A stretch of 64,000 nucleotides of DNA, taken from Marinifilum sp. D714 (GTDB lineage Bacteria; Bacteroidota; Bacteroidia; Bacteroidales; Marinifilaceae). The stretch lies in contig NZ_JALPNU010000008.1 in the NCBI RefSeq assembly GCF_030851345.1, positions 62,001 through 126,000 on the forward strand. Direction: 5' to 3'. How positions within the stretch are numbered: position 1 is the first letter of the stretch; each line of letters starts with the position of its first letter. This document shows positions 26,801-34,764 of this stretch, in pieces. The notes beneath the pieces are model-generated. The model searched no databases, was not told where the DNA came from, and saw only the letters and a list, made by a program, of their open reading frames with translations. The translations under genes and the position numbers were made by a program.

Positions 26801-27615
26801 ATTTGGCATCCATAGAGTATGTGCAAGGTCCTCAAGTAATTAAAAGCGAAAACACCTTTCAGGTAGGATATGTAATTTTTGATAAAGAAGAAGGCTATTC
26901 TGAGGTTGACATTGTAGAAGCTGCTCAATCTTATCTGGCAGATAAAATAGAAAGTGGTGATTTGAAAGTACCTGCTGGTGTGAGTTATCAGTTTACTGGA
27001 AACTACGAAAATCAGATTCGTGCCGAAAAAAGATTGGGAATTGTGATTCCAATTGTATTGGTAATCATCTTCTTGATTTTGTATTTCCAATTCCGAGGCA
27101 TTGCTCCTACTCTTATGGTTTTTAGCGGAATTGCTGTAGCCTTTGCAGGTGGCTTTATTATGATCTGGTTCTACGGACAAGATTGGTTTTTAAACTTTTC
27201 TATACTTGGTATCAATTTGCAGGAATTGTTCCAGATACACCCCGTCTATTTATCGGTTGCTGTGTGGGTAGGATTTATAGCACTTTTTGGTATAGCCACC
27301 GATGATGGTGTAATTATGGCTTCCTATCTTGAACAGGTATTTGAAAAGAACAAACCAAAAACAAAGGAAGAAATCAGGCAATCGGTAATCGAAGCCGGTT
27401 CAAAACGTATTCGTCCTTGTCTGATGACAACAGCCACTACCCTCTTGGCCTTACTTCCAATATTAACTTCTACCGGTAGAGGATCGGATGTAATGATACC
27501 AATGGCAATACCAGCTTTTGGAGGTATGGCAATTGAATTGATAACACTATTTGTAGTCCCTGTGCTATATGCCATGTACAAAGAATTCCAACTGAAGAAA
27601 GGAGGTTTGGTATGA
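23857..27615 (+). CDS. CusA/CzcA family heavy-metal efflux RND transporter
   Basis: I start at 23857 ([20 protein letters not shown]), placing the first helix at the very N-terminus as in all HME-RND pumps; 1252 residues. Typical segments are present: [62 protein letters not shown] and [14 protein letters not shown]. The proton-relay region reads [12 protein letters not shown] with Asp430 and Glu437. The protein is about 200 residues longer than E. coli CusA: one insert near 535-680 has extra hydrophobic helices, and another near 770-830 is acidic ([20 protein letters not shown]). It exports metal ions (Cu/Ag or divalent) across the envelope with the TolC-type and CusB-type proteins that follow. 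The stop codon overlaps the next start (ATGA). Confidence 0.92.
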   Translation: [1252 protein letters not shown]

Positions 27616-28847
27616 GATTTTTAATAATAACCGCAATGGTACTATTGATTGGTGCCAAGTTATTTGCACAAGAAAGCAAGTCAAATTTGCAATACCATAT
27701 AGAATATGCAATTGCAAACAATCCTGATTTAAAGGCAATGGATCTGAAATATCAACAAGCTTTGGAACAGATTCCACAAGTGAAAACTTTGCCTGATCCA
27801 ACTTTCTCTACTGGCGTTTTTATTCAACCAATTGAAACACGAGTTGGAGCTCAGAAGGCTAAGCTATCTATATCACAAATGTTTCCATGGTTCGGAACTT
27901 TGGGTGCAAAAGAACAACAAGCCAGTTTGCAGGCCCAGGCTATCTATTTGCAATATTTAGATGCACGCTCGAAATTGGAATTAAGTGTTACCAACTCCTG
28001 GTTGGATTTAATCCTAACAGATCAGAAGATACACTTTACACAAAAAAGAGTTGAGGTATTGGACTTATTGGAAAAGCAAAGCTTAAAACGTTATGAAAGT
28101 GATCAAACCGACATGGTAAATGTGTTGTATATCCAAATGCTAAAAGAAGAATTGATTTCAAAAGTGGAACTGTTCAACGATAAGCGTTTTACACAACAGA
28201 CTGCTTTCAACAAACTCCTTAATCGGGATCTTGTCATGCAAGTAAATACTCCTGAGGACAATTCTTTCTTGTTATCGAGCACATTACCCAATGAGGATTT
28301 GCAATTTGCCAATCACAATAGAATTAACAGTTGGGAACAAATGATACAAGCGTCTCAATTTGGTGAGAAAGCATCGAAGCTCAACTCTATGCCCAAGTTT
28401 GGGTTAGGATTGGATTATGCAATTCTATCCAAACGAAATGATATGGATGTAGCACACAATGGTCAGGATGCAATAATGCCAATGCTCTCTGTAAGCATTC
28501 CAATTTTTCGAAAGAAATACAAAGCTGCCATCAAAGTCAATCAATTGAAACAACAGGAGTTTCAGGAAAAGAAAACTTCCGAACTCAATCAATTAAAACT
28601 TGAGAAACAGCAAGCATTGGAACAGTACAGAACTGGAAGCAGAGATGTTGCTTTATATGAAAATCTGCTTACCAAAGCAAAGCAATCTTTTGAGATCCTG
28701 TCAAGTAGTTACGAGAGTTCTGTGAAGCGCTATGAAGAAGTTCTGAACATGCAGCAAAAAATCTGGATTTATGAACAGAAACAAATTGAAGCACAGATTC
28801 AAGTACAGAAAAGCCTGGCAAAATTTAAATATTTAGATGCAAACTAA
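27612..28847 (+). CDS. TolC-family outer membrane channel of the metal efflux pump (CusC/CzcC type)
   Basis: 411 residues, signal peptide MRFLIITAMVLLIGAKLFAQ, followed by two long alpha-helical repeats with heptad-like spacing typical of outer-membrane efflux proteins (IEYAIANNPDLKAMDLKYQQALEQIPQ, and near the end QSFEILSSSYESSVKRYEEVLNMQQK). It overlaps the CusA gene by 4 nt. It should form the trimeric tunnel through the outer membrane for the RND pump. There is no lipobox cysteine, so it is not lipid-anchored. Channels of this type are not metal-specific in themselves. Confidence 0.88.
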   Translation: MRFLIITAMVLLIGAKLFAQESKSNLQYHIEYAIANNPDLKAMDLKYQQALEQIPQVKTLPDPTFSTGVFIQPIETRVGAQKAKLSISQMFPWFGTLGAKEQQASLQAQAIYLQYLDARSKLELSVTNSWLDLILTDQKIHFTQKRVEVLDLLEKQSLKRYESDQTDMVNVLYIQMLKEELISKVELFNDKRFTQQTAFNKLLNRDLVMQVNTPEDNSFLLSSTLPNEDLQFANHNRINSWEQMIQASQFGEKASKLNSMPKFGLGLDYAILSKRNDMDVAHNGQDAIMPMLSVSIPIFRKKYKAAIKVNQLKQQEFQEKKTSELNQLKLEKQQALEQYRTGSRDVALYENLLTKAKQSFEILSSSYESSVKRYEEVLNMQQKIWIYEQKQIEAQIQVQKSLAKFKYLDAN

Positions 28848-28896
28848 AGTCTGAAATGATCGAATAATCCCGTCTTGAGACTAATAATAAAGCACA

Positions 28897-30678
28897 ATGA
28901 AAAATATACTAGAATACATATCAACCAACTGGCAACAAAAATTAATTGTCCTGCTTGTCGGATTGCTATTGGGATGGTTGATTTTTGGAGGAAAAACCGA
29001 AAGTAATCATTCACATGAAGGACATCAAGATGCAGAGGAAAGTAGTGCTGCTGAAGCTACAGTTTGGACCTGCTCCATGCACCCACAAATTCAACAACCC
29101 AATGAAGGTGATTGTCCAATTTGTGGAATGGACTTAATTCCATTAGACAAATCATCTGGAAACTCCTCTCCTGCAGTAATCGAAATGAATCCTGATGCCA
29201 TTAAATTGGCAAATGTGCAAACCACAAGGGTACAAATCGGTCAGAGCAGCAAAGAGATTCACTTGAATGGAAAAGTTAGCATTGATGAGAGAAGAATCAG
29301 CTTGCAAGCAATCCACTTTGATGGAAGAATTGAAAAACTATTTGTGAACTTCGAAGGCGAAAAGGTGAGAAAAGGTCAAATACTTGCAAAGGTATATGCG
29401 CCTAAATTAATTAGTGCACAGGAAGAATTGATTCAAGCTTTAAAAACAAAAGATACTTATCCTGAATTGGTAAAAGCTGCAGAGCAAAAACTTAAATTCT
29501 GGAAGCTTACTAAAAAGGAAATTGAGCAAATCAAAAGTAGTGGAAAAATTAAGGAGTACTTTGAGATCAAAGCGGATGCAACAGGCTATGTTATCAAGCG
29601 AAATGTAGCAGAAGGTGCGTATGCAAAAGCTGGAAGTAAACTATTTGAAATTGCTGATTTGCAAAAGGTATGGATCGTTTTTGATGCATATGAAAAGGAT
29701 TTGCCATTCATTCAAAAAGGCAATGAAATCGAATTCACCGTTTCTGCTTTTCCTTCAAAGACTTTCAATTCCACAATTACCTATATTGATCCGGTCATCG
29801 ATGCAAAAAAGCGAATTCTAAAAGTTAGAACAGAAGTTAACAACTTTGATCATCTTCTAAAACCGGAAATGTTTGCTAATGGAATTATTTATGCAGACAT
29901 GAAACATAAAGAAAGTGAATTGATTATTCCAAAATCGGCAGTAATGTGGACGGGGAAACGATCTGTTGCCTATGTTAAAGTTGACGGGGGTTTTGAAATG
30001 CGCGATGTTGAGCTTGGCGAATCATTGGGAGAATCCTATATCCTTAAGGAAGGAGTTGAAGAAGGTGAAGAAGTAGTTAGCAAAGGTACCTTTACCATTG
30101 ACGCTGCTGCACAACTGAACAACAAATATAGCATGATGAATCGTCCTGAAAGTGAGCCTGGAACCCCTAATCTTCAGCAATATGCAACAGAGACATTCAA
30201 TACCAAATTGAAGGATTTGCTAAAATCATACCTGATAATGAAAGATGTAATGGTAGAAACAAAGGCCAAAGAAAGCAATCAGGCAGCTGAAGTTGTAATG
30301 AAAGCCTTAATGCAAATGAAGCCTTCCAATCTTGACCTAAAAGGAAAAGCCATGAAGTATTGGAAAGAAAAATACGAATTGCTTCATAATCATTTAGCTG
30401 ATATTATCAGAAATGAAGACATGGAAGAACAACGAAAAGCATTCAAACCATTTAATGAAGCACTTATTGCAAGCTTGAAATCAATGGGAACTGGAGCAGA
30501 GAAGCTATACATACAATATTGTCCGATGGCCGACAATGATACAGGGGCTTATTGGTTAAGTTTAGAGGAGCAAATCATGAATCCATATTTTGGCGATATG
30601 ATGCTTCATTGTGGTGAAGTAACCGATACTTTAATCAAAGAAGAACCTAAATCAATGCATCAGGGACATCAACATTAA
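28897..30678 (+). CDS. CusB-type periplasmic adaptor with N-terminal metal-binding and C-terminal DUF3347 domains
   Basis: 593 residues. A single N-terminal anchor helix (LIVLLVGLLLGWLIFGG) is followed by a His-rich linker (HSHEGHQD) and a heavy-metal binding domain WTCSMHPQIQQP...CPICGMDLIPL with Cys59, Cys73 and Cys76. The adaptor core (barrel-sandwich hybrid, alpha-hairpin and beta-barrel) spans about 95-410. The last ~170 residues are a DUF3347 domain with YIQYCPMADNDTGAYW and NPYFGDMMLHCG, an arrangement known for copper-responsive proteins. A HQGHQH tail ends the protein. It links the pump to the channel and may pass metal to it. The carried motifs favour copper or silver. Confidence 0.9.
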   Translation: MKNILEYISTNWQQKLIVLLVGLLLGWLIFGGKTESNHSHEGHQDAEESSAAEATVWTCSMHPQIQQPNEGDCPICGMDLIPLDKSSGNSSPAVIEMNPDAIKLANVQTTRVQIGQSSKEIHLNGKVSIDERRISLQAIHFDGRIEKLFVNFEGEKVRKGQILAKVYAPKLISAQEELIQALKTKDTYPELVKAAEQKLKFWKLTKKEIEQIKSSGKIKEYFEIKADATGYVIKRNVAEGAYAKAGSKLFEIADLQKVWIVFDAYEKDLPFIQKGNEIEFTVSAFPSKTFNSTITYIDPVIDAKKRILKVRTEVNNFDHLLKPEMFANGIIYADMKHKESELIIPKSAVMWTGKRSVAYVKVDGGFEMRDVELGESLGESYILKEGVEEGEEVVSKGTFTIDAAAQLNNKYSMMNRPESEPGTPNLQQYATETFNTKLKDLLKSYLIMKDVMVETKAKESNQAAEVVMKALMQMKPSNLDLKGKAMKYWKEKYELLHNHLADIIRNEDMEEQRKAFKPFNEALIASLKSMGTGAEKLYIQYCPMADNDTGAYWLSLEEQIMNPYFGDMMLHCGEVTDTLIKEEPKSMHQGHQH

Positions 30679-30714
30679 AAACCAATAAACAAGTTAAATT
30701 TAAATTAGAACAAA

Positions 30715-31047
30715 ATGAAGAAATTATTATTAGTAGGTATCGTTGCAATGCTAAGCCTTTCCTACTCGGCACAGGCAGAAAACAAAAAAGTTACATTCAA
30801 AGTTTTTGGAAACTGTGGAATGTGTGAAAAGACAATCGAAACTGCAGCAAAATCGGTTGAGGGAGTAACTGTGGCTGATTGGGACAAGAAAACAAAAGTG
30901 ATAAAAGTAAGTTTTGATACTGAAAAAACCAGCTTGAATGCAATTCACAAAGCCATTGCTAAGGTGGGATATGACACCGAAAAGGTAAAGGCTAAAGATG
31001 AAGTGTACAACAAGCTTCATTCTTGCTGCAAATACGAAAGAAAATAA
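30715..31047 (+). CDS. Periplasmic heavy-metal-associated (HMA) domain protein
   Basis: 110 residues: signal peptide MKKLLLVGIVAMLSLSYSAQA, then one ferredoxin-like HMA domain with the metal site GNCGMC (Cys34, Cys37) and a beta-alpha-beta pattern (VTFKVFG, TIETAAKSVEGV, KVIKVSFD, AIAKVGYDTEKV). A further Cys pair is in the tail (HSCCKYERK). It resembles MerP/CopZ chaperones but is exported. As the last gene of the efflux operon, 36 nt after CusB, it probably binds Cu or another soft metal in the periplasm and delivers it to the pump; this is inference from context. Confidence 0.88.
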   Translation: MKKLLLVGIVAMLSLSYSAQAENKKVTFKVFGNCGMCEKTIETAAKSVEGVTVADWDKKTKVIKVSFDTEKTSLNAIHKAIAKVGYDTEKVKAKDEVYNKLHSCCKYERK

Positions 31048-31357
31048 AGCAATATGGGGTATTCTTTATGATTTATTTACTACATACATTACTTGCAATA
31101 GAATCATAGGTAAAAAGAATACCCCAAATTTGTAGAAAAAATGGACAATTGTTGGAAGTTTTCCCCAATTTCTACATTCAAGTAAGAATTGGATTAATTT
31201 TTATTAACCAATACAGTAGACTGATAATCCATTAATTGTATATTCATGGCCTAAAACTGGCATATATATTGGTATTTCTGGTTATACAACGATGAAACAA
31301 ATTCATGTTTTCATCGTTTGTATTTTCTATATTATTAACAAATAAATACACATACTT
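31048..31357. other. Intergenic region with long inverted repeat after the metal operon
   Basis: No gene. GGGGTATTCTTT (31056-31067) pairs with AAAGAATACCCC (31114-31125), and inside it ATGATT (31068-31073) with AATCAT (31102-31107), making an 18-bp interrupted stem just 8 nt after the HMA gene stop. There is no T-run after it, so it is an atypical terminator or an mRNA 3'-end stabiliser. The rest precedes the DUF4382 gene and shows nothing distinct. Confidence 0.6.
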
Positions 31358-32161
31358 ATGAAAGTTTTAAAACCGTTAAGTTTCCTATCACTGTTAATTG
31401 TTGCTATGATTTTTGTGCAATGCTCAGATGATGATACGAAATCAACAACTCCGGTTAAAATTAGATTAACAGATGCCCCTGCTCAATTTGATAAAGTAAA
31501 TATTGATATTCAAGCAATACAAATCCATTCTTCTGCAGATGAGAGTGAAGAAAATGGATGGCAAGAAATGAACTTGTTAAACCCTGGTGTTTATGATCTA
31601 CTCGAATTCAATAATGGTATTGATACACTTTTGGTTGATCAGGATATGCCCAGTGGTAAAGTTTCTCAGATGAGGTTGATTCTTGGTGAAAACAACACAG
31701 TTGTTGTAGATGGTGTAGAACATGATTTAGATACCCCTTCTGCTCAAGCTTCTGGATTAAAATTTCAGATTCACGATGATTTTCTTGCTGGTATCGAATA
31801 TAAACTTTGGATAGACTTTGATGCTGCTCGTTCAATTGTTACAACAGGTAATGGCACTTATAGTTTAAAACCAGTAATCAGAACTTTTAATGAAGCTACT
31901 ACTGGAGCAATTAGCGGAACCGTATCTCCAGTTGAAGCACTTCCTACAATTCATGCGATAATTGGTTTGGATACCATATCAACAATAGCTGAAGAAAATG
32001 GGGAATTCCTAATCAAAGGCTTGGAAGAAGGAACCTATAAGTTAGCAATTGAACCTATTGAAGGCTACAATAAAAAAGAAGTAGAAAATATTGCAGTAGC
32101 TATTGGTAAAATTACGGATACTGGAAGCATTGAGATTGATGCGCTAGTACAAAATAATTAG
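31358..32161 (+). CDS. DUF4382-domain lipoprotein with C-terminal carboxypeptidase-regulatory-like domain
   Basis: 267 residues. The lipoprotein signal FLSLLIVAMIFVQC with an acidic SDDDT after the cysteine suggests export towards the surface in Bacteroidota. The DUF4382 domain follows (VKIRLTDAPAQFDKVNIDIQAI, SGKVSQMRLILGEN, LKFQIHDDFLAG, KPVIRTFNE), then an Ig-like carboxypeptidase-regulatory domain from about 188 (GAISGTVSPVE, GEFLIKGLEEGTYKLAIEPI). DUF4382 proteins have no established function; they look like beta-rich surface or periplasmic binding proteins. It is monocistronic with its own terminator. Confidence 0.85.
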   Translation: MKVLKPLSFLSLLIVAMIFVQCSDDDTKSTTPVKIRLTDAPAQFDKVNIDIQAIQIHSSADESEENGWQEMNLLNPGVYDLLEFNNGIDTLLVDQDMPSGKVSQMRLILGENNTVVVDGVEHDLDTPSAQASGLKFQIHDDFLAGIEYKLWIDFDAARSIVTTGNGTYSLKPVIRTFNEATTGAISGTVSPVEALPTIHAIIGLDTISTIAEENGEFLIKGLEEGTYKLAIEPIEGYNKKEVENIAVAIGKITDTGSIEIDALVQNN

Positions 32162-32188
32162 TAATAACCTGCTATATTACAATTGACA

Positions 32189-32220
32189 AAAGTTACTTCA
32201 CATCGAAGTAACTTTTTTTA
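32189..32220 (+). terminator. Rho-independent terminator of the DUF4382 gene
   Basis: AAAGTTACTTC (32189-32199) pairs with GAAGTAACTTT (32205-32215) and continues into a T-run. Confidence 0.85.
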
Positions 32221-32302
32221 TGCAAAAAATTAAGGTTCCCATTACTTAAATGTTAATCATTATTCCCAATTTTAAGTTGTAAAACCACTAACAATCTATT
32301 CT

Positions 32303-33136
32303 ATGGAATTAAAGAAAGAAATTATTCCTACTTCTTGGTCCGAACTGCAAGAGATACTCTTTACCGATTCGTATAATGACAAGATAAACAGAATAAGATC
32401 CCCTTATATCTACAGAGGACTATCAAATTTCGACTATCAACTGAAAACTTCATTGATTCGCTTAAATGGTCCCGTTAAAGAATTGGAGTTTCATCTTCTA
32501 AGGAATTTTAAAAAGTATTCTTTTCGCCCTGATATCAATAACAAATTAGATTGGGAATGGTTGGCCTTGGCTCAGCACCATGGTTTACCCACTCGATTAT
32601 TAGATTGGACCTATTCTCCATATGTAGCTTTGCATTTTGCAACCGCCGAAATCGAAAAATACAATCACGATGGTATAATTTGGGCACTGAACTATGAAAA
32701 CCTAAAGAATTATCTTCCAGAAAAATTACAAAACAAGCTCAATCAAATTGGATCCAATAGTTTCACCATTGAAATGTTGCACGAACTTTATCAGGATTTA
32801 AGAGAATTATCGAAAGAAAAAAGCGATTTTGTAGTAGCATTTGAACCGCCATCGTTGGATGATCGAATTGTAAATCAATATGGGATATTTACCTTCATGT
32901 CGCATTCTAGTTCAATTCTAAATTCTTGGTTGATGGATAAACCTGAATTGTATTTTAGGATACGAATTCCAGCAGATATGAAATGGGAAATTCGTGACAA
33001 ACTAGACCAGGTAAACATTAACGAACGGGTTCTATTTCCTGGAATGGATGGATTGAGCAAATGGCTAACCAGACATTATTCCCCTAAAGATCTGGAAAAA
33101 CAACAAAACCTAAGTTTGGAAACCAACCATCAGTAA
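32303..33136 (+). CDS. FRG-domain protein
   Basis: 277 residues, soluble. The FRG domain is clear: SPYIYRGLSNFDYQLKTSLIRL, then the LDWEWLALAQHHGLPTRLLDWT core and SPYVALHFATAEIE, which are the conserved FRG/QHHGLPTRLLDWT features. The domain is named for a conserved Phe-Arg-Gly; here that segment reads YRG. The rest includes VVAFEPPSLDDRIVNQYGIFTF, also usual in the family. FRG proteins occur across bacteria, some near phage-defence genes, and their biochemical activity is not well established. A small gene of another type follows 55 nt later on the same strand. Confidence 0.85.
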   Translation: MELKKEIIPTSWSELQEILFTDSYNDKINRIRSPYIYRGLSNFDYQLKTSLIRLNGPVKELEFHLLRNFKKYSFRPDINNKLDWEWLALAQHHGLPTRLLDWTYSPYVALHFATAEIEKYNHDGIIWALNYENLKNYLPEKLQNKLNQIGSNSFTIEMLHELYQDLRELSKEKSDFVVAFEPPSLDDRIVNQYGIFTFMSHSSSILNSWLMDKPELYFRIRIPADMKWEIRDKLDQVNINERVLFPGMDGLSKWLTRHYSPKDLEKQQNLSLETNHQ

Positions 33137-33191
33137 AACTTTTTTGCTCGGAAAGATTGATCTTTTTATCTTTAATTAAAAAGCTAAAGGT

Positions 33192-33572
33192 ATGAAGTTT
33201 AAATACGAAATACTTCCTGATTTAAAACTCATCAAGGAATACTACTATGGTTATTTCAAATGGAATGACTTAATTCAATATACCTTAAGCACACGCAAGG
33301 ATGAATTTTTTAATGAATCCTTCAATGTGATTTCTGATTTTACCCGTGCCAAAGTTCTTTTGAATATTAAAGATTTAGACGACTATATTGACGAATATGA
33401 AAAGTACAGTCCAATATTAAATAAATGTGCAATTCTGGTTAGCCACAGTTACGATACTCCTATGGCTATGCTTTTCGAAATTCAAGTTAGAATTCAAAAT
33501 GCAAAAGTATTTTATACTGAGGAAGAAGCATTGAACTGGCTTGAAATAGACCCAGTTCATGTAAAAAAATAA
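33192..33572 (+). CDS. Small SEC14/STAS-like protein of unknown function
   Basis: 126 residues, no signal peptide. It begins KYEILPDLKLIKEYYYGYF, has a central FNVISDFTRAKVLLNIKDL, and ends with VFYTEEEALNWLE. The pattern resembles the short STAS/SEC14-like (SpoIIAA-fold) proteins common in Bacteroidota, in which a beta-alpha fold ends with a helix of the type EEALNWL. No function can be assigned. It is 55 nt after the FRG gene, so the two might be co-transcribed; the following gene has its own upstream region. Confidence 0.5.
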   Translation: MKFKYEILPDLKLIKEYYYGYFKWNDLIQYTLSTRKDEFFNESFNVISDFTRAKVLLNIKDLDDYIDEYEKYSPILNKCAILVSHSYDTPMAMLFEIQVRIQNAKVFYTEEEALNWLEIDPVHVKK

Positions 33573-33636
33573 TATTCCGTACTCTTCCCTTTAATTAAAA
33601 CTTATTTAAAATTAAGTAATTACACCTCCCAAACTA

Positions 33637-33654
33637 TTGACATCCATATGTCAA
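33637..33654. promoter_or_regulatory. Perfect 7-bp inverted repeat upstream of the peroxiredoxin gene
   Basis: TTGACAT (33637-33643) and ATGTCAA (33648-33654) flank CCAT. It lies about 140 bp before the peroxiredoxin start and could be an operator; no bound regulator can be named. Confidence 0.3.
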
Positions 33655-33796
33655 TGAAGTAACTTTAATATACTTCGGCAGATCATTACCTTAATCTGTA
33701 TTCCCTGATGTTTCGAATCATGAGAAGCATTGTTTTCTCTTGGAGAAAAACAAATTCAAAATCAACTCAAACCAATAAACATCAAAAACTTAGGAT

Positions 33797-34531
33797 ATGA
33801 ACGAACATTCAGAACTTAAAACTGTTAACATGCCAAGAATTGGAGATAAAGCACCTGAATTTAGAGCCATCACAACTCAAGGCGACATACACTTTCCTAA
33901 TGATTACAGAGGTAGATGGGTAATTCTATTTAGTCATCCAGCAGATTTTACTCCCGTTTGCACTTCTGAATTCATGACCTTTGCCAAAATGGAAAACCAA
34001 TTCAATCAAGCCAATTGTGAATTAGTCGGACTATCGGTAGATGGATTGTATAGCCATATTGCCTGGCTGAGAACCATTAAGGAAAAAATTGAATACAAAG
34101 GGATGAAGGACATAGAGGTACAGTTCCCGCTAATTGAAGATATTAAAATGGAGGTAGCCAACAAGTATGGAATGATTCAACCAGGAGAAGATAGCACAAA
34201 AGCCGTCAGAGCTGTATTTTTCATTGATCCTCACGGTATTATACGGACCATAATTTATTACCCACTAAGCCTTGGACGCAATTTCGATGAAATTTATAGA
34301 GTGCTTGTAGCTTTACAAACTGCCGATAAGTTTTCTGTTGCTACTCCTGCTGATTGGAAACCTGGAGACGAAGTCATTGTACCTCCTGCCGGATCATGTG
34401 GTATGGCCAAAGACAGAATGGAAAATACCGAAGAAGACGTAAAATGCTACGATTGGTTTTTCTGTACCAAAAAACTGAAAAAAGAAGAAATTTGGGATAC
34501 CATCTTAAAAAAGGAACCGATTGCTCACTAA
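33797..34531 (+). CDS. Peroxiredoxin, Prx6-type
   Basis: 244 residues. The peroxidatic site is PADFTPVCTSEF with Cys55. The long C-terminal domain (VATPADWKPGDEVIVPP, then GSCGMAKDRMENTEEDVKCYDWFFCTKK) and overall length are those of the Prx6 group, also called archaeal-type thioredoxin peroxidases, which reduce peroxides using thiols. Three extra cysteines in the tail (near 208-232) may act as resolving cysteines. It is cytoplasmic. It appears monocistronic, with a terminator after it. In an anaerobe this would guard against peroxide on oxygen exposure. Confidence 0.92.
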   Translation: MNEHSELKTVNMPRIGDKAPEFRAITTQGDIHFPNDYRGRWVILFSHPADFTPVCTSEFMTFAKMENQFNQANCELVGLSVDGLYSHIAWLRTIKEKIEYKGMKDIEVQFPLIEDIKMEVANKYGMIQPGEDSTKAVRAVFFIDPHGIIRTIIYYPLSLGRNFDEIYRVLVALQTADKFSVATPADWKPGDEVIVPPAGSCGMAKDRMENTEEDVKCYDWFFCTKKLKKEEIWDTILKKEPIAH

Positions 34532-34555
34532 CTTTAACGCTAGTTTAACAAACCT

Positions 34556-34592
34556 AAGCCTGTCAGAGTTTTCTGGCAGGCTTTCCTTTTTA
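34556..34592 (+). terminator. Rho-independent terminator of the peroxiredoxin gene
   Basis: AAGCCTGTCAG (34556-34566) pairs with CTGGCAGGCTT (34573-34583) with one mismatch, followed by TCCTTTTT. Confidence 0.8.
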
Positions 34593-34764
34593 AAGTCAAT
34601 AACCGCAGTAAAGTCTATAGTACAAGCAAATTAAACTTATGAACTCAATTACCTAACATTTCTTTTAAGATCTCGTTAAACATTTAAGTCAAAAAAAGTA
34701 TAAACCCACTTGAAAAAGTTTTGTAATTTTCGCTGACTTTATAACTATCAATAGATATTTACAA

